Positions 1-8,582 of a DNA stretch of 49,191 nt are shown here, in pieces (within the stretch, counting starts at the first letter, position 1; the number at the start of each line of letters is the position of its first letter). Source of the stretch: Actinospineispora spinosispora DSM 44797 (GTDB lineage: Bacteria > Actinomycetota > Actinomycetes > Mycobacteriales > Pseudonocardiaceae); NCBI RefSeq assembly GCF_000429025.1, contig NZ_KE386838.1, forward strand, positions 1 to 49,191, in the 5' to 3' direction. The notes under the pieces were generated by a model. It did no database searches, was not told where the DNA came from, and saw only the letters and a program-made list of their open reading frames with translations. The position numbers and the translations under genes were made by a program.

Positions 1-42
1 CAGTGCTTCGCACTGAACCCCCTGCGGGGAGACTCGCGGAGC
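1..42 (-). repeat. End of dispersed composite repeat (copy 1, cut by window start)
   Basis: This stretch is nearly identical, in reverse complement, to the starts of the repeats at 36211 and 41741. It contains a small hairpin, CAGTGC-ttc-GCACTG (1-15), followed by a conserved segment ending GACTCGCGGAGC. The other copies extend further, so the repeat probably continues upstream of the window. Open frames through it give the same short peptide (LRTEPPAGRLAE) wherever the repeat occurs, which reflects the repeat and not a gene. Confidence 0.8.
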
Positions 43-94
43 GCGACCCTCGCCCACCTCGCCCACGTCGCGCACTTCGCAGAGGTTCTGGCGC

Positions 95-164
95 ACCTCG
101 CAGAGGCTCGTGTCGTGTCGCAGATGTTGGAACATCTGCGACACGACACGAAGCTCTGCGAAGT
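95..164. repeat. 70-bp palindromic repeat, copy 1
   Basis: Two 34-nt arms flank a GG centre and pair along almost their whole length: the inner core CAGATGTT/AACATCTG is perfect and the outer ends read ACCTCGCAGAG and CTCTGCGAAGT. Related 70-bp palindromes lie at 14393-14462, 31028-31097 and 36110-36179. No transposase is nearby. A transcript would form one long hairpin downstream of add; the function is unknown. Confidence 0.85.
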
Positions 165-274
165 CACCCGAACCCCTGCCCCTCCCGGGGCGCACTGCAG
201 CCGGTGGGACGCGGCGCAGCCGTGGCCGCCTGTGGGCGCGCACAGCTCCCCCGTCCCCGCGATCCTGGCCCGCA

Positions 275-386
275 CTTGGCGTGGGCGGGCGGTGTCAACC
301 CTGAAACCTCGCCCCCGAACCCGCGCAACCACGAACCCGCGCGAGGCCGGCGAAGCCGGGGGTTGATACCGCCCGACCACGCCAAG
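275..386. repeat. 112-bp terminal-inverted-repeat element, copy 1
   Basis: The ends are inverted repeats of about 27 bp, beginning CTTGGCGTGG and ending CCACGCCAAG, with two mismatches. A second copy of 113 bp lies in opposite orientation at 35855-35967 and is close to identical over the interior. Similarity extends into both flanks (CGCGATCCTGGCCCGCA on one side, CTGGATGGCCAGCGGGGA on the other), so this is one module of a larger repeated cassette. The size and ends resemble a miniature inverted-repeat element. It codes for nothing I recognise. Confidence 0.75.
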
Positions 387-427
387 ACACTGGATGGCCA
401 GCGGGGACACCCCACTGCACCCCCAAA

Positions 428-448
428 AAAAAGCGACCGAGCGACCGC
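428..448 (-). terminator. Possible intrinsic terminator of add
   Basis: Read on the minus strand, just after the add stop codon there is a short GC-rich self-complementary stretch (GAGCGGTCGCTC) followed within a few bases by a run of eight T. A T-run is rare in DNA this GC-rich and suits a Rho-independent terminator, though the stem is short. Confidence 0.45.
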
Positions 449-1552
449 TCAGTCAACCAGTTCCGCATACGCCGGCTTGATCACGTTGTTGATCAAATCC
501 AGGCGCTCGTCGAAACCGATGAAGGCGCTCTTCATGGCGTTGACGGTGAACCAGCGCAGATCCGCCCAGCCGTAGCCGAAGGTCTGCGCCAGGTGCAGCA
601 TCTCGCTGGTCATGCTGCAGTTCGACATGAGCCGGTTGTCGGTGTTGACCGTGACCCGGAACCGCAGCCGGGTGAGCAGACCGATCGGATGCTCGGCCAT
701 GGACGTCGCGGCGCCGGTCTGGATGTTCGACGACGGGCACATCTCCAGCGGGATCCGCTTGTCCCGCACGTAGGCCGCCAGCCGGCCGAGCTCGACCGCG
801 CCGTCCGGCCCGACCGAGATGTCGTCGACGATGCGGACGCCGTGCCCCAGCCGGTCGGTGCCGCACCACTGCAGCGCCTCCCAGATCGACGGCAGCCCGA
901 ACGCCTCTCCGGCGTGGATGGTGAAGTGGCCGTTCTGCTGGCGCAGGTACTCGAACGCGTCCAGGTGCCGGGTGGGCGGGAAGCCCGCCTCGGCGCCCGC
1001 GATGTCGAAACCGACAACACCCTCGTCGCGGTAACGCACAGCGAGCTCGGCGATCTCCCGGGACCGTGCGGCGTGTCGCATCGCGGTGAGCAGACAGCCG
1101 ACCCGGATCCGGTGCCCGGACTCGGCGGCCCGCTCACTGCCGAGCCGGAAGCCCTCCAGGACCGCCTCGACCACGTCGTCGAGCTCCAGCCCCCGCTCCA
1201 CGTGCTGTTCGGGGGCGTACCTGACCTCGGCGTAGACCACACCGTCCTCGGCGAGGTCCTGGGCGCACTCGGCGGCGACCCGGACCAGCGCCTCGCGGTT
1301 CTGCATGACCGCGACGGTGTGGGCGAAGGTCTCCAGGTAGCGCTCCAGCGACCCGGAGTCGGCGGCGGAGGTGAACCAAGCCCCGAGCTCGGCCGCATCA
1401 TAGGTGGGTAACGCGCGGTAGTCATCGGACCGCGCCAGTTCCACGACCGTCTCGGGGCGCAGACCGCCGTCGAGATGGTCGTGCAGCAGCACCTTAGGCG
1501 CCGCGCGGATGTGCTCCGCGGTCATCGCGACCGGATATTGATCTCCCAGCAC
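449..1552 (-). CDS. add: Adenosine deaminase
   Basis: The enzyme deaminates adenosine and deoxyadenosine to inosine and deoxyinosine in the cytoplasm, in purine salvage. The 367 residues carry the family's metal and catalytic motifs: HDHLDGG (24-30), HAGE (213-216), LGHG (235-238) and NTDN (303-306, matching the NTDDP loop that supplies the metal-binding Asp). The length is normal for the bacterial enzyme. I chose the GTG at 1552 because GGGAGG lies 8 nt upstream; an ATG nine codons in is less well placed. It is transcribed in the same direction as the nucleoside importer-cdd-deoA cluster but separated from it by about 4 kb of other genes, so it probably has its own promoter in 1553-1686. Confidence 0.95.
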   Translation of the reverse strand: MLGDQYPVAMTAEHIRAAPKVLLHDHLDGGLRPETVVELARSDDYRALPTYDAAELGAWFTSAADSGSLERYLETFAHTVAVMQNREALVRVAAECAQDLAEDGVVYAEVRYAPEQHVERGLELDDVVEAVLEGFRLGSERAAESGHRIRVGCLLTAMRHAARSREIAELAVRYRDEGVVGFDIAGAEAGFPPTRHLDAFEYLRQQNGHFTIHAGEAFGLPSIWEALQWCGTDRLGHGVRIVDDISVGPDGAVELGRLAAYVRDKRIPLEMCPSSNIQTGAATSMAEHPIGLLTRLRFRVTVNTDNRLMSNCSMTSEMLHLAQTFGYGWADLRWFTVNAMKSAFIGFDERLDLINNVIKPAYAELVD

Positions 1553-1686
1553 AGATCCTGCCTCCCATACTCCAACCGTTCGGGTGATGCAAGCACGACG
1601 CGGGAACCCATGCGGGTGACTCTGAGCTACTCGATAGGCTCCTCAATGCTCCGCTCCCCTAACCGTTCGACGAAAGCGTCAACGCC

Positions 1687-2736
1687 TTGAGTGATCAACA
1701 GACTATGTCGTTCGATCGGATGCGCAGCATGCTCATGCGTGCAGCCGAGATCCGCGACAGTGAACAGCAGCAGATCTTCGACTCCCTCGACGAGATTCAC
1801 GCTCGGCTGGCGACGCTCGACGCGCTCGGCTCGATGCGTAAGCGGCTGGCCGAGCTCCCCGACCGCACCGAGGTCAGCGTGCTGGCCGAGCGGCTGGACG
1901 AGACGGTCGCCAAGCTGGACGCCCAGGACGCTTCCGTCGCCTCGGTAGGGCGCTCGGTCGACGCACTGGTCGACCGGCTCGCCAAGCCGTTCGCCCAGAT
2001 CGACGGCCGTCTGGACGGTGTCGCCGGCCGCATGGAAGGCGTCGTCGGCAAGATGGACGGCCTCGATGACAAGCTCGGCGGGCTGCACAAGCGGCTCGAC
2101 GACCTGGACAACCGGCTCGACCGGCACGAGCTTCGCCTCGACGGGCTGCCCGCCGCGATCACCGGCCCGGTCAAGGAGCGCATCGGCGACTCCGAGACCG
2201 CGCTGCGCGGCAAGGTCGACGAGGTGGACGAGGCGCTGCGCCAGCAGATCGTCGCGTCTCGCGAGGACGCCGGCAAGGCGGCCGAGCAGAACGCGGAGAG
2301 CCTGCGTCAGCTGGTCAGCGAGACCAACGCGGGTGTCCAGGGCAAGCTGACCGAGCTCGGCCAGCGTCCCGCCGTGGACCCGACCGAGCAGCTCACCGGC
2401 CTCGCCGGCAGGCTCGACGCGCTGGCCACCCAGCTCGAAGCCGTCACCAAGCGGCTCGACTCGCTGGACACCTCGCTGGTCAACCGCCCGGACAAGGACT
2501 CGCTCGTCGCGCTCGTGCAGCAGGCGAACCAGGAGTCCGAGCGGCGCAACGCGGGGCAGCTGGACGAGGCGATGGCGACGTTCGCCGAGCTGATCCTCGG
2601 CCGAGGACCGGGTGCGCACAACACCCAGATGCCGATGCCGGCTCCTCGGCCCGCGCAGCGGCGCAGCCGTGCCAAGGCCAGCATCAAGGCCCGCAACGGC
2701 AACAGCCCGGACGAGTCGAACGACGACGACGACTGA
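1687..2736 (+). CDS. Coiled-coil protein of unknown function
   Basis: A 349-residue hydrophilic protein with no signal peptide or membrane segment. Residues 20-290 are almost continuous heptad-type helix, with recurring LDxLDxRLD and RLDxL patterns reminiscent of apolipoprotein-like or phage-tail-fibre coiled coils. The C-terminus is basic and Pro/Ala-rich, then ends in an acidic DDDD tail. The stated start is TTG; an ATG at 1705 is also possible, and neither has a strong ribosome-binding site. It is divergent from add and followed by two hairpins. I do not recognise the family; a structural or scaffolding role is only a guess. Confidence 0.75.
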   Translation: MSDQQTMSFDRMRSMLMRAAEIRDSEQQQIFDSLDEIHARLATLDALGSMRKRLAELPDRTEVSVLAERLDETVAKLDAQDASVASVGRSVDALVDRLAKPFAQIDGRLDGVAGRMEGVVGKMDGLDDKLGGLHKRLDDLDNRLDRHELRLDGLPAAITGPVKERIGDSETALRGKVDEVDEALRQQIVASREDAGKAAEQNAESLRQLVSETNAGVQGKLTELGQRPAVDPTEQLTGLAGRLDALATQLEAVTKRLDSLDTSLVNRPDKDSLVALVQQANQESERRNAGQLDEAMATFAELILGRGPGAHNTQMPMPAPRPAQRRSRAKASIKARNGNSPDESNDDDD

Positions 2737-2743
2737 GGGGCCG

Positions 2744-2771
2744 GGTGTGTCTCCCGGCTAGGAGGCACACC
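2744..2771 (+). terminator. Hairpin after the coiled-coil gene
   Basis: An 11-bp stem (GGTGTGTCTCC paired with GGAGGCACACC, one G-T pair) with a 6-nt loop begins 7 nt after the stop codon of the 1687-2736 gene. There is no T-run, as is common for actinobacterial terminators. Confidence 0.6.
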
Positions 2772-2797
2772 CGAGCACCAGCGGAGTGTGTGACGGC

Positions 2798-2835
2798 GTG
2801 TGGCCCTGGTCGATCGAGCTCGACCAGGGCCACAC
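2798..2835. terminator. Bidirectional hairpin between convergent genes
   Basis: A perfect 16-bp stem with a 6-nt loop (arm GTGTGGCCCTGGTCGA). It lies 12 nt from the end of the convergent TetR gene, so it can stop transcription from either side. Confidence 0.7.
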
Positions 2836-2846
2836 GCTCCGCTCGC

Positions 2847-3554
2847 TCACTCCGCACGCATGACCGAACCACTCCCACCACGATCCCGCGCCCCTGTCGC
2901 CAGAGCGAACAGAGTGACCAGCTCCTCCGCGCAGTGACCCAGGTTCAGACCTGGTTGCGTACGTAGCAGGAACGGCAACCGGTCCAGCGAGCGCTGGATC
3001 GTGGCAGCCATGACGAGCGTGTCGAACTCCCTGAACTCCCCGCCCAGCTGACCTCGCCGCAGGATGTCCTGCACGTGCCCGAGCACGGCCCGGTCGGTCT
3101 CGGTGCCGTATGCCGCCTCATGGCCCGGCTCGTCGTGCAGCGCCGCGAAGATCGAGTGCAGCGCCTGCATCCTGGTCCGATGACCGTCGATGAAGGCGAC
3201 CACGCCGGTGAGATAGGCACGCAGCTCGTCCCACGCGCCGCCGCGGACCGGCGGTGGGGGTTCGCCGGGCGGCTGCCTCAGCGGCCGGCTCCCCGGCTGG
3301 TCAGCCGCGCGTTCCAGCAGGAACCGGTCGATCGACAGATACACGTCGGCCACCACGGCTTTCACCAGCTCGTCCCTGCCGGCGAAATGGTAGGAGATCA
3401 GCCGCGTGCTGCTCAGTCCGCCGCGCTCGGCGATGCGCGCGAACGTCGCACCCCGGTAACCGAGCTCGGCGATGGTCTCGATCGTCGCGGCGAGGATCTG
3501 AGTCCGGCGCGCCGCCGCGGCGGCGCTCGGCCCGGTCCCGGGACTGACCGACAT
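2847..3554 (-). CDS. TetR/AcrR family transcriptional regulator
   Basis: A 235-residue repressor-type protein. The N-terminal helix-turn-helix (about residues 18-62) has the TetR pattern: ARRTQILAATIETIAELGYRGATFARIAERGG followed by ISYHFAGRDEL, given here in two pieces split at the recognition-helix turn. The C-terminal ligand domain is divergent, as usual, so the inducer cannot be inferred. The gene is divergent from a membrane protein gene at 3640. The 85-bp gap holds a palindrome (3604-3621) that is the obvious operator, so it most likely represses that gene and itself. Confidence 0.88.
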   Translation of the reverse strand: MSVSPGTGPSAAAAARRTQILAATIETIAELGYRGATFARIAERGGLSSTRLISYHFAGRDELVKAVVADVYLSIDRFLLERAADQPGSRPLRQPPGEPPPPVRGGAWDELRAYLTGVVAFIDGHRTRMQALHSIFAALHDEPGHEAAYGTETDRAVLGHVQDILRRGQLGGEFREFDTLVMAATIQRSLDRLPFLLRTQPGLNLGHCAEELVTLFALATGARDRGGSGSVMRAE

Positions 3555-3603
3555 CGACGACTCCGTTCCAGAACCAGTTGACAGGCGCTCCGTCGACCGC
3601 CAT

Positions 3604-3621
3604 CTTACTCAGCTAAGTAAG
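3604..3621. promoter_or_regulatory. Candidate TetR operator
   Basis: An 18-bp near-palindrome, CTTACTcagctaAGTAAG, with perfect 6-bp outer arms and an AGCT centre. It lies between the divergent TetR regulator and the membrane protein gene, 18 bp upstream of the latter's GTG. The size and position fit a TetR operator; binding is inferred. Confidence 0.6.
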
Positions 3622-3639
3622 AAGAGACGGGAGCAGCAC

Positions 3640-4698
3640 GTGACGACGCAACGCCCACCGATGGTGGGGAACCGTAAGGCCGCCTGGACGCTCGTCGTGC
3701 TCGCCCCGGCCAGCGCCGAGGTGACGTTCAGCGGGGTCACGATGCCGGCGATGTGGCTGCTGCTGCCCGCGCTCGTGGTCATGTACGGCGCGGGTGTGCT
3801 GCTCCTGCGCGAGCTGGTCGTCCGGTTCGGAGGAGGCTGGCCCAGCCTGCTGGTGGCCGGCCTGGTCTACGAGCTCGTCGAGGACGGCATCGGCCTGCAG
3901 GCGCTGACCAGCCCGAACCTGTACAACGCGGCCGACTGGGGGCCGAGGGTCCTCGGGGTCAACACGACCTACTGGCAGTCCCAGATCGGCTACCACGCTG
4001 TGTTCAGCGTCCTGATCCCCGTACTGCTCACGGACCTGCTCTTCCCTGCCGATCGCACCCGCCCGTATCTGCGGCGCGGCGGCCTGCTGACCACCGGGGC
4101 GGCGGCGCTGCTCGGCGTCGTGCTGCTGCGGGTGGGCATCGCGGCCACCCAGGATCCCGGCTATCAGACCCCGCTGCCGGTGGTGCTCGCGATCCTGGCC
4201 GCCGTCGCCGTGCTCCTCGTCGTGGCGCTGCGGGTGCTCCCCGGCCGCGATCCGCGCCCTGGTGACTCGCCGAGGGCACCGCGACCGGTGGTGGTCGCGC
4301 TCCTCGGCGGCGGCGCCTCGGCGTGCTTCCTCGGCCTGCTGATGCCCGCTGGGCTGCCGCCTGACGGGCCTGCCATCGGTACCGGTGCCTGGGTGTTCAT
4401 CCCGATGGCCGTCGCCGCCGCGGTCGCCGTCTGGGCCGGCCGACTGATCCACCGCTGGTCGGGCGCCGCCAACTGGTCGGACCGGTACCGAATCTGGCTC
4501 ATCGGCGGAGCACTGATCGGGCGCACCCTGTACGTGGTGGTCACCGCCCCGGCCGCCAACGACTACCGCTGGGGACCGGCCGGCACGGCGATCGCGACCG
4601 GCACCGTGATGCTCGTCGTCATGGCGTACCTGCTGGTCCGGCTCGCCCGACACCTCGAACGAGCCGGTCTAGGACACCCGGTCCAGCACGCGCGATGA
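3640..4698 (+). CDS. Polytopic membrane protein, probably controlled by the adjacent TetR
   Basis: A 352-residue integral membrane protein with about nine hydrophobic segments, such as WLLLPALVVMYGAGVLLL near residue 40 and the last one near residue 325 (VMLVVMAYLLVRLA). No transporter signature or catalytic motif is recognised. The GTG start has GGGAG 6-8 nt upstream. Divergence from a TetR gene across an operator-like palindrome suggests inducible expression, perhaps for export or membrane stress, but substrate and family are unknown. Confidence 0.75.
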   Translation: MTTQRPPMVGNRKAAWTLVVLAPASAEVTFSGVTMPAMWLLLPALVVMYGAGVLLLRELVVRFGGGWPSLLVAGLVYELVEDGIGLQALTSPNLYNAADWGPRVLGVNTTYWQSQIGYHAVFSVLIPVLLTDLLFPADRTRPYLRRGGLLTTGAAALLGVVLLRVGIAATQDPGYQTPLPVVLAILAAVAVLLVVALRVLPGRDPRPGDSPRAPRPVVVALLGGGASACFLGLLMPAGLPPDGPAIGTGAWVFIPMAVAAAVAVWAGRLIHRWSGAANWSDRYRIWLIGGALIGRTLYVVVTAPAANDYRWGPAGTAIATGTVMLVVMAYLLVRLARHLERAGLGHPVQHAR

Positions 4699-4722
4699 GC
4701 GATGTCGGTGATCCTCTTCGCG

Positions 4723-5160
4723 TCAGTGTTCGTGGGGCTGGTTGGTGTCAAAGGTGTCGATGTTCAGGGTGGACCAGGCGTTGAGTAGACACTGGTCGCC
4801 CGAAGCCGCTACGACGTTGTCGTCGTTGAGCTGTTCGGCCGCCGCGCAGTGGATGGCGTCGTAGCCACGTAGGCCGAGATCGTGAGCCAGTCGGGCCGCC
4901 CGCCGAACGAGGAGTTCATCGATCTCCACGATGTCGAACTGTGCCCACAGGGTGTCCAGAATGGCCAATGCCTGGTCGTGTTGGTCAGCGGTCAGGCGCC
5001 GCATCCGCTGTGCTTGCGCCAGCGCAGCCGCAGCCTCGACATAGAGCAGTCTGCTGGATACGACGACGTCCGTGTCGTCCCAGAATCGCCGACACATCCC
5101 GCTGCTCGGTTCGGCGACCAGCAATGGCACCACAGCGGAGGTGTCCGCGTAGCCGATCAC
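4723..5160 (-). CDS. vapC: VapC-type PIN-domain toxin
   Basis: A 145-residue PIN-domain protein, predicted to be an RNase toxin. It has the acidic residues expected for metal-dependent RNA cleavage: the N-terminal YADTSAVVPLL with Asp6, a conserved Glu in the LLYVEAAAAL segment (near residue 42), and the LRGYDAIHCAAA motif with Asp near residue 100. The ATG overlaps the antitoxin stop by 4 nt, so the two are translationally coupled. It lies between deoA and the TetR/membrane pair and is slightly lower in GC than its neighbours, as often seen for mobile toxin-antitoxin modules. Confidence 0.9.
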   Translation of the reverse strand: MIGYADTSAVVPLLVAEPSSGMCRRFWDDTDVVVSSRLLYVEAAAALAQAQRMRRLTADQHDQALAILDTLWAQFDIVEIDELLVRRAARLAHDLGLRGYDAIHCAAAEQLNDDNVVAASGDQCLLNAWSTLNIDTFDTNQPHEH

Positions 5161-5411
5161 CGTCGCTGATCGTCGATCAGATCGCTCACCACGCCCACCG
5201 CACCCACTGGATCAGGAGCAGGTTGTTTGCGAATGCGGCCCGCCCGTATGCGGCCTTCCTCACGCAGCGCTTCCAGCCGTGTCGGTCGCTGCACCGGCAC
5301 GATCCGCGCGATAGGTCGTCCATGATCGGTGATCGTCACCGTATGGCCTAGTTGCACCTCGGCGAGATGGCGACTCAACTTGTCCCGGAGCTCGCGCACA
5401 CCAATCTCCAC
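5157..5411 (-). CDS. vapB: VapB/Phd-type antitoxin
   Basis: An 84-residue antitoxin upstream of and overlapping vapC. The N-terminal part (EIGVRELRDKLSRHLAEV, then TITDHGRPIARIVP) is the Phd/YefM DNA-binding fold; the charged C-terminal tail would wrap the toxin. A longer frame opens at 5456, but the GTG at 5411 has a strong GGAGG 6 nt upstream and gives the family's usual N-terminus, so it is taken as the start. The pair probably autoregulates from the short region 5412-5514. Confidence 0.87.
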   Translation of the reverse strand: MEIGVRELRDKLSRHLAEVQLGHTVTITDHGRPIARIVPVQRPTRLEALREEGRIRAGRIRKQPAPDPVGAVGVVSDLIDDQRR

Positions 5412-5514
5412 CGCACACCTCCGTGGCCATAAACTATCGAGCCATTGTAGCCACAAGAGCGGGATGGGAGCAGCGGTTACCGGCCTCGCCTCCCTCTCTC
5501 CGGTGTCCGCGCTG

Positions 5515-6795
5515 TCAGGAGACTCGGTCCAGTACCAGCGGAGCGCGCTCGCGGCTGGGCTCGTCTACCAGGGTGACCGCACGCGCCACGTCCTCGCGCA
5601 CCGACGGCAGCACCTCGGGACGGTTGGTGTGCAGTTCCAGCAGCGGCTGACCGGCGACGACCTTCTCACCCGGGTCCACTAGCAGCCGGATTCCAGCCGC
5701 CGGGTCCACCGGGTCCTCCTTGCGGGCCCGGCCGGCGCCCAACCGCCACGCGGCCACGCCGATCTCGTAGGCGTCGCAGCCGGCCAGGACGCCGTCGCGC
5801 TCGGCGACCACCGGCTCGACGTGCCGGGCGACCGGCAGCGCGGCATCCGGGTCGCCACCCTGCGCGGCGATCATCTTGCGCCAGACGTCGTGGGCCGCGC
5901 CCGAGACGAGTACCTCACCAGGATCGACGTCCTCGATACCGGCGAGTGCGAGCATCTCGCCGGCCAGGCGGACCGTCAGCTCGACGACGTCGGCCGGGCC
6001 CCCACCGCGCAGCACCTCCACCGACTCCGCGACCTCCAGCGCGTTGCCCACCGCGCGCCCGAGCGGGACGCTCATGTCGGTGAGCAGCGCGACGCAGCGC
6101 AGCCCGTGGGCCGACGCGATGTCACGCATGGCCACCGCCAGCTCGCGGGCGCGCCCCGGACTCTTCATGAACGCCCCTGAGCCGACCTTCACGTCCAGGA
6201 CCAGCGCTTCGGTGCCCTCGGCGATCTTCTTGCTCATGATCGAGCTGGCGATCAGCGGGATCGACTCGACCGTCGCGGTGACGTCGCGCAGTGCGTAGAG
6301 CTTGCGGTCGGCGGGCGCGAGCCTGGGGGTGGTCGCGCAGATCACCGCGCCCACCTCGGCCAGCTGGGCGCGGATCTCCTCGTCGCTCAGCTCCGCGCGC
6401 CAGCCGGGAATGGACTCCAGCTTGTCCAGGGTTCCGCCGGTGTGCCCGAGCCCTCGGCCGGACAGCTGTGGCACGGCCGCGCCGCAGGCGGCCACGAGCG
6501 GGGCGAGCGGCAGGCTGATCTTGTCGCCGACACCTCCCGTGGAGTGCTTGTCCACCAGCGGACGACCCGTTCCGCCGAGCGCGAGCCGGTCACCCGAGTC
6601 GATCATGGCCTGGGTCCAGCGCGCGGTCTCCGTGCCGTCCATACCGCGCAGCAGGATCGCCATCGCCAGCGCGGACATCTGTTCCTCGGCGACCGTGCCG
6701 TCGGTGTATCCGGCGACGACCCAGTCGATCTGCTCGTCGCTCAGCCTCTCCCCGTCCCGCTTGGCCCTGATCACGTCCACCGCGCTGATCGTCAT
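5515..6795 (-). CDS. deoA: Thymidine phosphorylase
   Basis: Phosphorolysis of thymidine or deoxyuridine to the base and deoxyribose-1-phosphate. The 426-residue protein carries the pyrimidine-nucleoside phosphorylase signature SGRGLGHTGGTLDKLE (112-127) and the phosphate-binding KHSTGGVGDK (83-92). Length is typical. The ATG has GGAGGG 6 nt upstream. It is the last gene of the importer-cdd-deoA series. A 45-bp palindrome lies between cdd and deoA, which may lower or separate its expression. Confidence 0.96.
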   Translation of the reverse strand: MTISAVDVIRAKRDGERLSDEQIDWVVAGYTDGTVAEEQMSALAMAILLRGMDGTETARWTQAMIDSGDRLALGGTGRPLVDKHSTGGVGDKISLPLAPLVAACGAAVPQLSGRGLGHTGGTLDKLESIPGWRAELSDEEIRAQLAEVGAVICATTPRLAPADRKLYALRDVTATVESIPLIASSIMSKKIAEGTEALVLDVKVGSGAFMKSPGRARELAVAMRDIASAHGLRCVALLTDMSVPLGRAVGNALEVAESVEVLRGGGPADVVELTVRLAGEMLALAGIEDVDPGEVLVSGAAHDVWRKMIAAQGGDPDAALPVARHVEPVVAERDGVLAGCDAYEIGVAAWRLGAGRARKEDPVDPAAGIRLLVDPGEKVVAGQPLLELHTNRPEVLPSVREDVARAVTLVDEPSRERAPLVLDRVS

Positions 6796-6837
6796 GTGGT
6801 CCCTCCGATCCTGATTTCTTTAGCTCCTGACATGGAG

Positions 6838-6881
6838 CCGTGAGTGTTTTGGGCTGCCCTGGCAACCCAAAACACTCACGG
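6838..6881. repeat. CCGTGAGTG palindrome, copy 1 (hairpin between cdd and deoA)
   Basis: Two 21-bp arms with a 2-nt centre and one mismatch. The outer stem is CCGTGAGTG/CACTCACGG and the inner stem TTTTGGGCTGCC. It shares the outer stem with the palindromes at 19305 and 26793, but here it lies between two co-directional genes, so it may act as an attenuating or processing hairpin rather than a final terminator. Confidence 0.75.
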
Positions 6882-6928
6882 GTCGCCAGGGGCCCTCAGC
6901 GCCTGACGGCCGTCCCCGGGGCCCGCCG

Positions 6929-7324
6929 TCAGGGCAGATCCTCGGGGCCGAAGGCGAGCGGCAGCAGCTCGGCCATGCTGCGGACCCCCTGGTCGGTGTC
7001 GACCAGGCAGCCGGGCCCGCCGAGCTCGTGGAGCACCTGGCGGCAGCGGCCGCACGGGGTCAGCGCGACGTCCGCGCCCGACCGACAGGACACCGCGACG
7101 AACCGGCCACCGCCGCCCAGGCGCAGCTGTCCGGCCATCATCGTCTCGGCGCACACCCCGAGCCCGTAGGACGCGTTCTCGACGTTGCAGCCGATCACGA
7201 CCCTGCCGTCGTCGCACAGCGCGGCCGAACCGACCGCGAGCCCCGAGTACGGGCTGTACGAGTGGGCCGTGGCGGCGAGCGCGGCCGCCCTCAGCGCGGG
7301 CCAGTCGACGGTCTGCTCAGTCAC
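6929..7324 (-). CDS. cdd: Cytidine deaminase
   Basis: Deaminates cytidine and deoxycytidine to uridine and deoxyuridine, feeding deoA downstream. The 131-residue length matches the small tetrameric enzymes. Zinc ligands and the catalytic Glu are visible: C58-A-E60 and P90-C91-G-R-C94. The substrate loop GCNVENASYG (45-54) is intact. The start overlaps the end of the upstream permease gene by 8 nt, so it is part of the same operon. Confidence 0.97.
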   Translation of the reverse strand: MTEQTVDWPALRAAALAATAHSYSPYSGLAVGSAALCDDGRVVIGCNVENASYGLGVCAETMMAGQLRLGGGGRFVAVSCRSGADVALTPCGRCRQVLHELGGPGCLVDTDQGVRSMAELLPLAFGPEDLP

Positions 7325-8582
7325 CGGCGCCCCGCCGGTACTCGAGGCCGTCGGCGGCAGGCGGCCTCAGTCGTTGCGCGGCCACCGCGAGGACCACGAG
7401 GGTCACCAGCTGCGGGGCGTACGTCGCGAACTCACGCGGGATCGTGTCGGTGAAGTAGTACACCGCGTAGGCCAGCGCCCCGGCCACGAGCGCGACCACC
7501 GCGGGGAGCCACCGCCGCCGAGCCGCCCACCAGACGGCGACCGCCACGGCCAGCAGCGAGCCGCCGTAGAGCAGCGAGTGCACCGCCTCACCGCCCGCAC
7601 GCAGCTGCAGCCCGTCGACGTAGCCGAACAACGCGGACCCGGCGAGCAGTCCCCCGGGGCGCCAGTTGCCGAAGATCATCGCGGCCAGGCCGATATAGCC
7701 TCGGCCGCCGGTCTGGTTCTCCAGGTAGCCGAGCTGGCCTGGGTTGAGCACCAGCGCGACCCCGCCAAGCCCGGCCAGCCCGCCGGAGATCACGACGGCG
7801 GCGTACTTGTGCAGGTAGACGTTCACCCCGAGCGACTCGGCGGCGTACGGGTTCTCGCCGCAGGACCGCAGCCGCAACCCGAACCGGGTGCGCCACAGCA
7901 CCCAGTAGCTGACCGGCACCAGCACCAGTCCGATGATCACGACCGGGGTGAAGCCGCTGAGTACGCCGCGCAGCAGCCCGGCGACGTCCGACAGCACCGC
8001 GAGATGGCTGTCCTCCAGCTTCGCCAGCCACCCGGCGAGCGGCTGCACCGAGTAGGTGTCGAAGCCGGTGATCAGCGGGGACTGTCTGGGGTTGCGGGAG
8101 ATCGGCTCGAAGATGAGCGTGGACAGGTACTTCGTCAGCCCGGCGCCGAGCAGGGAGATCGCGACGCCGGAGACGATGTGGTTGACGCCGAACGTCACGG
8201 TCGCCAGCGCGTGCAGCAGCCCGCCCAATGCGCCGAACAGGATTCCGCCGATCACCGCTGCCCACGGTCCCCAGAGCAGACCGGAGAACGCCGCCCCCCA
8301 GGTCCCCATGATCATCATGCCTTCGAGGCCGAGGTTGATCACCCCGGCTCGTTCGGCCCACAACCCGCCGAGGCCGGCCAGCAGGATCGGCATGAGCAGC
8401 CGTACCGCCGACTGGATCGTGCCGGACGAGGTCAGCTCGTGCTCGCCGGTCAACGCCGAGGTCACCACGAGCACGGCGACCGCGATCGCGGCGACCAGCG
8501 CCCCGCTCGCCCACCCCGGGAGACGACGGCGCGGCGGTGCCGGCGCGGGCACGGTGGCCGGTGCCGGGCTCAGCGCGGTCAT
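7317..8582 (-). CDS. ABC nucleoside importer, permease subunit
   Basis: A 421-residue polytopic permease of the branched-chain amino acid/sugar/nucleoside type. Conserved segments include GLWAERAGVINLGLEGMM (near 95) and GENPYAAESLGVNV (near 250), the latter being the cytoplasmic loop that contacts the ATPase. A Pro/Ala-rich N-terminal tail precedes the first helix. The ATG overlaps the stop of the partner permease as ATGA and the C-terminal end overlaps cdd. With its partners it forms a BMP-dependent importer; a nucleoside substrate is inferred from cdd and deoA. Confidence 0.92.
   Translation of the reverse strand: MTALSPAPATVPAPAPPRRRLPGWASGALVAAIAVAVLVVTSALTGEHELTSSGTIQSAVRLLMPILLAGLGGLWAERAGVINLGLEGMMIMGTWGAAFSGLLWGPWAAVIGGILFGALGGLLHALATVTFGVNHIVSGVAISLLGAGLTKYLSTLIFEPISRNPRQSPLITGFDTYSVQPLAGWLAKLEDSHLAVLSDVAGLLRGVLSGFTPVVIIGLVLVPVSYWVLWRTRFGLRLRSCGENPYAAESLGVNVYLHKYAAVVISGGLAGLGGVALVLNPGQLGYLENQTGGRGYIGLAAMIFGNWRPGGLLAGSALFGYVDGLQLRAGGEAVHSLLYGGSLLAVAVAVWWAARRRWLPAVVALVAGALAYAVYYFTDTIPREFATYAPQLVTLVVLAVAAQRLRPPAADGLEYRRGAGD

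Noticed and set aside
3..575. Long plus-strand open frame over the left end
   Set aside because: It runs through three repeat modules and the antisense of add; the same peptide (LRTEPPAGRLAE) appears at every copy of the repeat. GC-rich DNA opens such frames by chance.
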